A stretch of 35,068 nt of DNA from Bacteroidales bacterium (lineage in GTDB: Bacteria > Bacteroidota > Bacteroidia > Bacteroidales > Lentimicrobiaceae): positions 1 to 35,068 of the forward strand of contig JADIZB010000007.1 of assembly GCA_016705005.1 (NCBI GenBank). Direction: 5' to 3'. A program made the translations under genes and the position numbers. This document shows positions 17,905 through 25,539 of this stretch, piece after piece. How positions within the stretch are numbered: the first letter of the stretch is position 1; each line of letters begins with the position of its first letter. Under the pieces are notes generated by a model. The model saw only the letters and a list, made by a program, of their open reading frames with translations, was not told the origin of the DNA and searched no databases.

Positions 17905-18816
17905 CTATTTAAGTAGTTGATTTCTGCGAATGTCAGAAAAGTGAATAAAATTCCAGAAATATGCTTTCATGGTGGCCAAGGCCAGATCGGGACGTTTGTC
18001 AAATAAAAAAGAAACTACCCCTTTTGGGAAAGCAAAAAATGACAAATACATGAGGGTTACCATTTTTTTAAATCCCTGGATATTCCGCCTTGCAAACAAA
18101 AAACGGTTTCTGGTGATGTAATATGTTTTCAACGGACTCTGCTTGCCAGTTGACATGGATTCTTTATGAAGTACCAGAGAATCAGGAACATAATAAACCT
18201 TGTATCCTGCCCTTTTGATCCGTTCAGCCCAGTCATGCTCTTCATAATAGAGAAAGTACATTTCTGCCATAAGCCCGACCTCCTTAATCACAGAGACAGG
18301 AACCATCACGGCCGCACCATGGATAGAGTAGGTTTCAGTACATTGATCATATTGTCCGGTATCTACTTCATTTAGCCCGATCAGAAATTGTCTGAGTGTC
18401 AGAGGAGTATAACCGGTATAACCTGCATATTGAATGGTATCAGGTGCATAAAAAAAACGTATTTTCGGACTTACCATTCCAATACCTGGATCTGACTGTA
18501 ATTTACGCACCAGAGGCTCGATAAATCCAGGATCAACTTCAGTATCATTGTTTAGCAAAAGAATGTATTCACCTTTTGAAACATTGATTCCGAGATTGTT
18601 TCCATTGGCAAATCCAAGGTTCTTCTCACTCTGAATAAATACTACTTCCGGGTATAACTGATATATGATCGCCGGATCATCATTCGGAGAGGCATTATCA
18701 ACCACTATGATCTCAACATTCGGATAGCTGATCTGTCTGAGTGAGTAAAGCAATGCACAGGTCACTTCAGGGTGATCGTAGTTAACTGTAACAATTGAAA
18801 CCAATGGATAATCCAT
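17905..18816 (-). CDS. Glycosyltransferase family 2 (WbbL/rhamnosyltransferase-like)
   Basis: 303 aa, the first gene of the minus operon that runs to 12090. Motifs are VSIVTVNYDHPE, IIVVDNASPNDD, EKNLGFANGNNLGI, YILLLNNDTEVDP (N-D-x acidic motif) and a C-terminal YYEEHDWAERIKRAGY with HKESMSTG. This layout is that of dTDP-rhamnosyltransferases and related O-antigen GT2s; the actual sugar is not determinable. An 8-bp RNA hairpin directly abuts the ATG (18817-18836). Confidence 0.9.
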   Translation of the reverse strand: MDYPLVSIVTVNYDHPEVTCALLYSLRQISYPNVEIIVVDNASPNDDPAIIYQLYPEVVFIQSEKNLGFANGNNLGINVSKGEYILLLNNDTEVDPGFIEPLVRKLQSDPGIGMVSPKIRFFYAPDTIQYAGYTGYTPLTLRQFLIGLNEVDTGQYDQCTETYSIHGAAVMVPVSVIKEVGLMAEMYFLYYEEHDWAERIKRAGYKVYYVPDSLVLHKESMSTGKQSPLKTYYITRNRFLFARRNIQGFKKMVTLMYLSFFAFPKGVVSFLFDKRPDLALATMKAYFWNFIHFSDIRRNQLLK

Positions 18817-18868
18817 AGTCAGGTTTTTACCCGACTAATGGTCACGGTTTGTAACCATTGGTCAGGTT
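18817..18868 (-). promoter_or_regulatory. Hairpin abutting start codon plus GTCAGGTT direct repeats
   Basis: On the minus strand the 20 nt just before the GT2 ATG form AGTCGGGT-AAAA-ACCTGACT, an 8-bp stem with one G-U pair (18817-18836), covering the ribosome-binding region. Plus-strand copies of GTCAGGTT occur at 18818, 18841 (GTCACGGTT) and 18861, 20-23 nt apart, and an AATGGT/ACCATT inverted repeat lies at 18837-18859. Candidate regulatory site for the operon; nothing here proves it. Confidence 0.4.
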
Positions 18869-19077
18869 GTTTATCACTGTTATAAGGCTGAAATTGCCGG
18901 AAACCGACAAATCAGCAGGAAGAAGTAAATTTTTCTGCCTTAACTCCTGTCTGATATATTTTTATACCAAAAATCATGAAAAGTAACCTTTACAAACCCT
19001 TATAGTGACTTTGTATTGCCATTTCAATCAACTTCAGGTAGAATTTATTCTGTTCACGACAACTTAACCGTGATGAA
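18869..19077. other. Divergent intergenic region of the EPS locus
   Basis: AT-rich spacer between the minus operon (start 18816) and the plus block (19426). Promoters in both directions are expected, but I could not assign a convincing -33/-7 pair. No gene seen. Confidence 0.35.
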
Positions 19078-19089
19078 TTGAAAAATTCA

Positions 19090-19422
19090 ATGGCTTTTTA
19101 CGACAAAGTGGCAAACATGTATGAGTTACAAGGAATTCCGCATTCGTTGAACTCATTGTTATCCTGTGGCCTGGTTCCCTTTGACTTTAAAACTCCGGTG
19201 ATTGCTTATGATTCAGGAAGTGATGTATGGTTTGTAAGGTCAACATTACCTGATTGTGTCTTCATTGGACAGGATTCAGATTCCAATGCCGGATTACAAA
19301 TGGTGTTTTTTTATATCTATATAGTGTATTTGCCTGAGATATTTTCGGGGATGTTTGAATTTGCAGTAGTGCAGGATAAATTATCCCATGACAAGAACTT
19401 AAATATCAGGAGAAATACCTGA
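19090..19422 (+). CDS. Hypothetical ORF of doubtful coding status
   Basis: An open frame of 110 codons from ATG 19090 (or TTG 19078) ends 3 nt before the acyltransferase ATG. The translation has ordinary composition with FKTPVIAYDSGSDVWFV, faintly like a GT4 loop, and a hydrophobic run MVFFYIYIVYLPEIF, but no domain is recognised. It could be a small gene co-transcribed with the acyltransferase, a gene remnant, or leader DNA that is open by chance. Confidence 0.25.
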   Translation: MAFYDKVANMYELQGIPHSLNSLLSCGLVPFDFKTPVIAYDSGSDVWFVRSTLPDCVFIGQDSDSNAGLQMVFFYIYIVYLPEIFSGMFEFAVVQDKLSHDKNLNIRRNT

Positions 19423-19425
19423 AAA

Positions 19426-20664
19426 ATGGAAGCTAAAATTGAAGAAAAAAATCTGAAACCAGGGAAGGTATATTTCCCGGGCATGAATGGAATCCGTTTT
19501 TTTGCGGCATTCTCAGTAATCCTTCATCATATTGAACAGACGAAATTCTGGATAAATGATCCCGTCACCAACAGGTATCCCAACATCTGGCAAACGATGT
19601 TCTGCGATAATATCGGGCATAAAGGAAGAATCATCTTCTTCGTTTTGTCAGGCTTTTTGATTACTTACCTTTTTCTGGCTGAAATCAGGAAAACCGGATC
19701 ATTGAACCTGCAAAAATTTCATACCAGACGTGCACTCAGGGTATGGCCCGTGTATATACTTGTTGTACTATTTGCTTTTGCTATTTTGCCATTATATACC
19801 AACATCCTTCAATCAGATGGTACATCTTTCAATTCAGAACTATATGACGGTTACTGGATTAAATTTGCTGTTGTTGTTCTGATGCTGGCCAATTTTGCAC
19901 GCTTTATCTTTGAACCCATTCTTGGTGTGACTCAGTTATGGTCAATTGCAGTTCAGGAACAGTTTTATATGGTCTGGCCTTTTCTGACCCGCTTTTTCAA
20001 AAATCACTTCCTGCGGTTCGTAATTATCTTCATCATCTTTAAGGTTTCGATGGAAATTATGATGAAGATGTACCTTGAAAATTATTCGGTTTATCCTAAT
20101 TCAATCATAACCCAGCCAAGATTGGTAACATTGATAAAGTGGTGGGAGATATTTGCTGTTGATCAACTGGCAATCGGTGCATTGTGTGCTTACATTTTGA
20201 TAAATAACATAAGGAAAGTGCTGGATTTCATATATCATCCCATGGTGATAAGCATTTTCATCCTCATTTATATTTACCTGTTTTTTATCAAGGTAGACTT
20301 TTACGGGCACACTTTTGTGGAAGGAGTGATTGCAGCAGTGCTCATGATGAATATTTCGACCAATGCTAAATTCCCGGTCAAATTGGAAAACAGGGTATTT
20401 AACTATCTTGGAAATATTTCCTATGGAATCTACCTGTTTCATAACATCTGCATCATTTCAGTATTGAATTTGCTGATTTATTATACCAACTTTTCAGAGA
20501 ATGCTTTTCTTTTCAACGTTTTGCTTTACTCAGGATCCATGATAGCAACACTTATTCTGTCAGGTTTATCCTATAAATATGTTGAGAATTATTTCCTCAG
20601 GAAAAAAGGGAAATATGAAGTTATCAAAAGCAGCAGAAATGAAAAGGAAGAGCCAACACCCTGA
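19426..20664 (+). CDS. Acyltransferase family 3 (OafA/NodX-like membrane acyltransferase)
   Basis: 412 aa integral membrane protein with about ten helices that acylates sugars on the periplasmic side. The family's first helix with the essential His is GIRFFAAFSVILHHIEQ (near residue 25), followed by FVLSGFLITYLFLAE and the conserved basic motif FHTRRALRVWPVY (FxxRRxxRxxP). The last helix ends in a basic tail. It likely decorates the repeat unit with acetyl or another acyl group, complementing the cytoplasmic hexapeptide enzyme at 12090. Intact; first well-supported gene of the plus block, with no direct overlap to its neighbours. Confidence 0.9.
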   Translation: MEAKIEEKNLKPGKVYFPGMNGIRFFAAFSVILHHIEQTKFWINDPVTNRYPNIWQTMFCDNIGHKGRIIFFVLSGFLITYLFLAEIRKTGSLNLQKFHTRRALRVWPVYILVVLFAFAILPLYTNILQSDGTSFNSELYDGYWIKFAVVVLMLANFARFIFEPILGVTQLWSIAVQEQFYMVWPFLTRFFKNHFLRFVIIFIIFKVSMEIMMKMYLENYSVYPNSIITQPRLVTLIKWWEIFAVDQLAIGALCAYILINNIRKVLDFIYHPMVISIFILIYIYLFFIKVDFYGHTFVEGVIAAVLMMNISTNAKFPVKLENRVFNYLGNISYGIYLFHNICIISVLNLLIYYTNFSENAFLFNVLLYSGSMIATLILSGLSYKYVENYFLRKKGKYEVIKSSRNEKEEPTP

Positions 20665-20877
20665 AGCGAAAACAATGTGCACCGCTTCTTATAGCTTCAA
20701 TCAACCCATTCCATGCTAATAATTTGGAAAACAGGCATTACTTTCAGCAAAAAAACCGATTTATTGAGTATGGAATATGCTGCACTTTCTAATATCAGAT
20801 ATTTCACAACCATTTCCGGCGGGATATCGGGTGAAATGAAGATACTTTCCAATTAACAACACGCAAGCGACTGATTT
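20665..20877. other. Intergenic spacer before GT2-like gene
   Basis: 213 nt with no supported gene. It may carry a promoter for the two downstream glycosyltransferases; no confident box was found. Confidence 0.3.
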
Positions 20878-21681
20878 ATGATATCTGAATCAAAACATTT
20901 TGGTGAGATAACACTACTGATAACACACTATAACAGGAGTTTATCCCTGGAACGGCTACTAAAGTCATTCGAAGAACTGAAAATCAGTTTCCATGAGATT
21001 GTAGTTTCGGATGATGGTAGTAAACCTGAACACATCAGCAATCTAATGCTGTTCAAAGAACGGTATGGTATCACTCCGGTTTTAACCGAAAAAAACAAAG
21101 GGCTGGCTAATAATATCAATAAAGGCCAGCGAGCAGTGAAGTCACCGTTTACCTTATATGTTCAGGAGGACTTTACCCCGACTCCCGTTTTTAGTCAGAG
21201 ACTGAGTGATGGTTTATCACTGATAAAGGGAGATGAGGGTGTTGATCTCGTACGATTCTATGCATACCGTAAGTATCCATTTCTAAAACCTGTCATGCAT
21301 GGATTTTCGGAAATGCAGTTTCGTTTCTGGATGCCTGACGCTTATCAGTTTAATTGTTACAGCGACCATCCCCATTTAAGAAGGAGTTCATTTACTGAGA
21401 AATTTGGAGAATTTAAAGAAGGAATAAAATCAGACAGGGCCGAATTCATGATGGTAATTGCATTTCTTCAGAAGAAAGGCAGGGCGCTGATTCACAATGA
21501 TTACCGTGAGATTTTTATTCAGGAAAACAGTGCTGAGGAACCCAGTCAGGTAAAAAGGAAAAAACTCAGGGTTCAGTTTCAGGCATCTGAAAACTTTTTA
21601 ATCAAAATCATCAGGTCATTTTACCGGAATGTAAAATTCAGGTACGAATACCTGTTTCTTAAAACCGGATCAAATGAGTAA
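20878..21681 (+). CDS. Glycosyltransferase family 2-like protein
   Basis: 267 aa with the GT-A nucleotide-binding half: ITLLITHYNRSLSLERLL, FHEIVVSDDGSKPEHI, EKNKGLANNINKGQ, then LYVQEDFTPTP where the usual DxD would be (here E-D-F). The C-terminal half (about 100-267) is less conserved, with aromatic-rich RFWMPDAYQFNCYSDHPH and a strongly basic end. Probably a cytoplasmic sugar transferase with a variant metal site. It overlaps the GT8 gene by 8 nt, implying coupled translation. Confidence 0.82.
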   Translation: MISESKHFGEITLLITHYNRSLSLERLLKSFEELKISFHEIVVSDDGSKPEHISNLMLFKERYGITPVLTEKNKGLANNINKGQRAVKSPFTLYVQEDFTPTPVFSQRLSDGLSLIKGDEGVDLVRFYAYRKYPFLKPVMHGFSEMQFRFWMPDAYQFNCYSDHPHLRRSSFTEKFGEFKEGIKSDRAEFMMVIAFLQKKGRALIHNDYREIFIQENSAEEPSQVKRKKLRVQFQASENFLIKIIRSFYRNVKFRYEYLFLKTGSNE

Positions 21682-22570
21682 TAAACCTGCCAACATATCG
21701 ATTTTTACAGTTTGCGATAACCATTTCTCGGTCCTGCTAGCAGCATTGATCAAATCCATTGATGTCAATCATCATTCTGATGAACACATTGATTTCTATA
21801 TCGTTGGTGACAAGTTGACAGAGAAGAACAAACGACATCTTGCCCTTTGTGCCGATCCGGAAAAAATATCTTTTTTCTGGGTTGATATCAGGGATATAAT
21901 TAAGGATAAGTCGAGTTTACCCCTTGACGGTTCTTCCTTTCCACTGATTGTTTACATCCGCCTCTTTTCCCCTCATTTCTTACCTGCTGACATTGAAAAG
22001 GTTATCTACCTGGACGTTGATATGATTGTCAGAAAAGACATATCAGTCCTGTGGAGAACTGATCTTGGGGAAAAAATGATCGGAGGTGTACCTGACAGAT
22101 CTGAAGTTGTAAGCTGTAGTTGGGGCGGTATTGCCAATTATAAGGAACTGGGAATTAACCCTGAAGCAAAATACTTCAACAGCGGGCTTTTACTTATCGA
22201 CAGCAGGAAATGGATTGAAGAAGGCATGACAAAAAAGATCATTGATTGCATTTCGGAAAATACAAGGTATGCGAATTTCCCTGATCAGTATGGGCTGAAT
22301 GTTGTCTTTGCCAATCAATGGCTTGAACTGGATCCGGGATGGAACAGTTATTCAATGATGGAAAGGGAAGATCCTTTCCTTATTCACTTTATTGGCATCA
22401 AACCTATTTTCACTTCTTATAACTATGTTCAGAAATACAGGGATGAGTTTTTCAGTTATCTCCACATGACTCCATGGGCTGATTTTAAGCCGATCGGAAA
22501 TCATATCAGATTACTAAAAAAACTTCAGAACAAGTTATTTAAAAAGCTTACCGCGTCATTTCATTGTTGA
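21674..22570 (+). CDS. Glycosyltransferase family 8 (LgtC/WaaJ-like)
   Basis: 298 aa retaining glycosyltransferase of the galactosyl/glucosyltransferase type. It opens ISIFTVCDNHFSVLLAALIKSI; the metal-binding motif is VIYLDVDMIVRKDI (Asp114-Val-Asp116), followed by AKYFNSGLLLIDSRKW and the C-terminal HFIGIKPIF (HxGxxKP), the nucleotide-contact motif of GT8. A basic C-terminal tail (LLKKLQNKLFKKL) probably binds membrane. Likely adds a hexose to the lipid-linked unit. Convergent with the O-antigen ligase gene 59 nt away. Confidence 0.9.
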   Translation: MSNKPANISIFTVCDNHFSVLLAALIKSIDVNHHSDEHIDFYIVGDKLTEKNKRHLALCADPEKISFFWVDIRDIIKDKSSLPLDGSSFPLIVYIRLFSPHFLPADIEKVIYLDVDMIVRKDISVLWRTDLGEKMIGGVPDRSEVVSCSWGGIANYKELGINPEAKYFNSGLLLIDSRKWIEEGMTKKIIDCISENTRYANFPDQYGLNVVFANQWLELDPGWNSYSMMEREDPFLIHFIGIKPIFTSYNYVQKYRDEFFSYLHMTPWADFKPIGNHIRLLKKLQNKLFKKLTASFHC

Positions 22571-22629
22571 TAGGATCTGCGTCCGGAAGTCAGTAAGCCT
22601 GATTTTCAAAACAACTTCTGATTTCTGCT

Positions 22630-24123
22630 TCACTTCCCTCCTGCTTCGGTCAATACAGCGGGAAGTTCCGGTATTTTAACATCTGGTTCAAACCTCATCG
22701 GGTCCAGCATAAGGGCCATAGAAACATATATCATGATACTGGTAGGTACCTGACCCAATACAGCATTTCCATAAGAAGCAACCATAATCCCAAGCATCCC
22801 GGCGGCAAGGGCTGACATATTGTTTTTAAGAATCGGATCCCTGATCCTGTACATAATCAGATAAGATGCTTTGATTATTATGTAGAACAGAATAATCAGA
22901 TGAAGTACGAGGCCAACCACTCCCTGTTCCGCCCAGATCATAACATACCAGCTATCGGTCGCTATATTGGCCAGGACCGTATTCGGCAGTATTTTTTTTA
23001 CTTTTTTTCCGGCATGCCCCAGACCGCCACCGATAGGTCTGGTTGAAAGATACACTGACAGGGTTCTCTGATTGGCTAGTCTGGTCTGTAATGAAGCATC
23101 GTTTGGGTCGAAAGCAGTGCGCATACGCCTGATTTGCTGGTTATCCTGACCGATGGTTGTATATTTGAAAAATACGAATACAATTGCCAGAAAGACGAAG
23201 CCTGAGATCATAACAGCTTTATTCTTTTTGAGAATAAAATAGAGTACAAACCCGGCAAGAGGTACACTTATGGCTCCTCTGGTTCCGGAAATAAACATTC
23301 CATAAATGCCCAGGAGTCCCACAATAAGAAAAAATATTCTTTTGAATGTATCTTTTTGTCCCATAGAAAGGATAAGAAATACGACTCCGGTGTAAGCCTG
23401 GTTAGCTCCGAACTGACCAGCATCACTCATAAAAGAGAAAACACGGAGTTTGCCAAATATCAGGTGCGTGGTATAGGCACCACTGTCAAGCCAGGCTTTC
23501 TCCCAGGCGTCAACTCCGAAAAAAACCTGGTACATGCCCTTCAATGTTGCCAATATTGAGAAGATACCCCATATATACAGAAAAGTGTAGAATCTTTTGT
23601 TCGTATTGATCAATAGTAAAGTCACTACAATAACAAACAGCATATATGCTGAAACAGTGCGCAAGCTGGAAAGCCAGACAGAATAATTTCTGATTTCAGG
23701 ATTGGCAGCACTCAGGACGCCGTAACCAAGCCATATAGCAGCAAGCAGGGTAACATCTTTTTTCGCCGGACTCCAATCCATTCCTTTATGAAAATTCTGA
23801 AAAAACAAGGCAAGGAGAGTTAATACCAGGATTGAATCGATAGAAGTGCCTATCATTGGAACCTCAGCATATCGTAGTACACCCAGTATTAAATATCCTA
23901 AAATAGCGACCGTGTATATACCAACAACCGGTTTCCGGAATAAAAGGTTGAGATAAAAAAACAGGAATGGCAAAACGATCAGACCTATCCCGGCAACCAG
24001 TCCGCCTTTAACAATAATCATGGCAGCAGCCAGGCAAACAATAAAAAAGGGTATGTAAAACATGGGAGAACCAAGTTTAACAGATCCTGATTTAGATTCA
24101 AATGGATTTTCTTCCTTGAGCAT
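22630..24123 (-). CDS. O-antigen ligase/polymerase family protein (Wzy/WaaL-like)
   Basis: 497 aa polytopic inner-membrane protein with about 10-12 hydrophobic helices, including FYIPFFIVCLAAAMIIV, LIVLPFLFFYLNLLF and ILVLTLLALFFQNF. The long periplasmic loop carries IRRMRTAFDPNDASLQTRLANQR and STRPIGGGLGHAGKK, the region typical of the O-antigen ligase domain (R and GxG residues before a conserved His). A GTRGAISVPLAGF stretch lies just before. In this locus it is the best candidate polymerase joining repeat units. Last gene of the export operon, 48 nt after the flippase. Confidence 0.87.
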   Translation of the reverse strand: MLKEENPFESKSGSVKLGSPMFYIPFFIVCLAAAMIIVKGGLVAGIGLIVLPFLFFYLNLLFRKPVVGIYTVAILGYLILGVLRYAEVPMIGTSIDSILVLTLLALFFQNFHKGMDWSPAKKDVTLLAAIWLGYGVLSAANPEIRNYSVWLSSLRTVSAYMLFVIVVTLLLINTNKRFYTFLYIWGIFSILATLKGMYQVFFGVDAWEKAWLDSGAYTTHLIFGKLRVFSFMSDAGQFGANQAYTGVVFLILSMGQKDTFKRIFFLIVGLLGIYGMFISGTRGAISVPLAGFVLYFILKKNKAVMISGFVFLAIVFVFFKYTTIGQDNQQIRRMRTAFDPNDASLQTRLANQRTLSVYLSTRPIGGGLGHAGKKVKKILPNTVLANIATDSWYVMIWAEQGVVGLVLHLIILFYIIIKASYLIMYRIRDPILKNNMSALAAGMLGIMVASYGNAVLGQVPTSIMIYVSMALMLDPMRFEPDVKIPELPAVLTEAGGK

Positions 24124-24171
24124 ACTATTTTACCTCAGATCCCATTGCTTTTTCCAATCCTGAAAATACGA

Positions 24172-25539
24172 TTATTTCTGAAGCAATCTGGTATTTCTGA
24201 ATTTCAAATACATGTTTCTGTAAAAATCTAATCCTGATGAGAATACTTTCCTATGTGAAAGCGACAATTCCTTATCCAGGAAATAATAACCAATCCAGAC
24301 ACCAATTGCTGTAAATACGATTGAAGCTATTGCAATGATTGCCAATGATTTGAAAATAAATACAGCAATCAGATCGCCTATTACATTGGCAAGAACCATG
24401 TAACCTACCTTAGTCAGATTCCTGTCTGGACGGTTAACACTCTCGAGACCAATTCCAGTCATCCGGTCGAGGGGCAAAAGCAGACCGTAGAAAGCGAAAA
24501 TCCTGACAATGGTTGTCGCATTGAAACCTGTAACCGGGTCTGTGCCAAGATATTGACTTCCTCCCAGGATCATAACGAAGAGTTCAGCAAAGATAAAAGT
24601 AACCAGACTGATGAGTATAAATAAGTAAGTCATTGCCCCGGAATAGGAATAGAACAATTCCCTGACTTCATCTACCTTTCCCTGAATACTTGCTTTTGAC
24701 AATTTAGGAAAAGCTGTCGCTGCAAAGCTGCGTAACGGAATCTGTTGCAATTCGGTTAATTTCAGAGGAATACTGTACAATGCAACAGCAGCTGTTCCAA
24801 GAGGGCTCAAACTGATAATCAGGGTATCAGCACTTCGAAGCAGATTGGTACCAATGATGGTAAAAGTCGTGTACTTGCCGAAATTCAATAACTCCCTTGT
24901 TGTTCTGCGGGTTGCTTTCATCATGTACCTCAGTCCGTCCCATCCGTTGAAAACACAAATGGCTGAAGTCAGCAGATTTATCCCCAACTGCACCCAGATG
25001 AGTTGCATCAGAGTCATGTTAAAAAACAGAAAGTTGAACAACAGCAGCAGGAAAAAACCACCGCTGTTCACCGCTTTAATCCAGAGTAATTTTCCGAATT
25101 TCTGATCGGCCTGCATCACCACCAGTGCAGTATTAAACGGAAGAGTAAAAAAGGCAAGCAATGGGTACCAGACAAAGAAAAGCTCATATCCGGCATTGCT
25201 GATGGGCTCACTGAATAGCAGCTGACAAGCCCAAACCAGAATAGCAATAGCTGTTGTCGCAACCAGTCCTATGAGACCGTTTGAGCCGATAAACCTGAGT
25301 CGTTCATCATGATCAACTCCTGATAAGTATCTGACAACAGCTGTATTGGTAATCCCAAAGCGGAACATATCCATGAAGTTGGCTGCTGTGATGTAGAGCA
25401 CCCACTGTCCGAAGATATCAATGGGAAAACTTCGTGTTAAAATGGCAAATCCGGCAATTCCAAAAAAAGCATTGGTTATATTGCTTAACAGCGATAGAAA
25501 GTTAGCCTCATGAATTATTTTATGAATAATATTTTTCAC
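24172..25539 (-). CDS. Oligosaccharide flippase family protein (Wzx-like)
   Basis: 455 aa with 12-14 hydrophobic segments in the MATE/Wzx pattern, beginning NITNAFFGIAGFAILTRSFPIDIFGQW, the usual first-helix signature of polysaccharide transporters in Bacteroidota. Conserved charged positions include RFGITNTAVVRYLSG and LLRSADTLIISL. It would flip undecaprenyl-linked repeat units across the inner membrane. Its start overlaps the stop of the Wzz-like gene by 4 nt (25536-25539), so the two are translationally coupled. Confidence 0.88.
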   Translation of the reverse strand: MKNIIHKIIHEANFLSLLSNITNAFFGIAGFAILTRSFPIDIFGQWVLYITAANFMDMFRFGITNTAVVRYLSGVDHDERLRFIGSNGLIGLVATTAIAILVWACQLLFSEPISNAGYELFFVWYPLLAFFTLPFNTALVVMQADQKFGKLLWIKAVNSGGFFLLLLFNFLFFNMTLMQLIWVQLGINLLTSAICVFNGWDGLRYMMKATRRTTRELLNFGKYTTFTIIGTNLLRSADTLIISLSPLGTAAVALYSIPLKLTELQQIPLRSFAATAFPKLSKASIQGKVDEVRELFYSYSGAMTYLFILISLVTFIFAELFVMILGGSQYLGTDPVTGFNATTIVRIFAFYGLLLPLDRMTGIGLESVNRPDRNLTKVGYMVLANVIGDLIAVFIFKSLAIIAIASIVFTAIGVWIGYYFLDKELSLSHRKVFSSGLDFYRNMYLKFRNTRLLQK

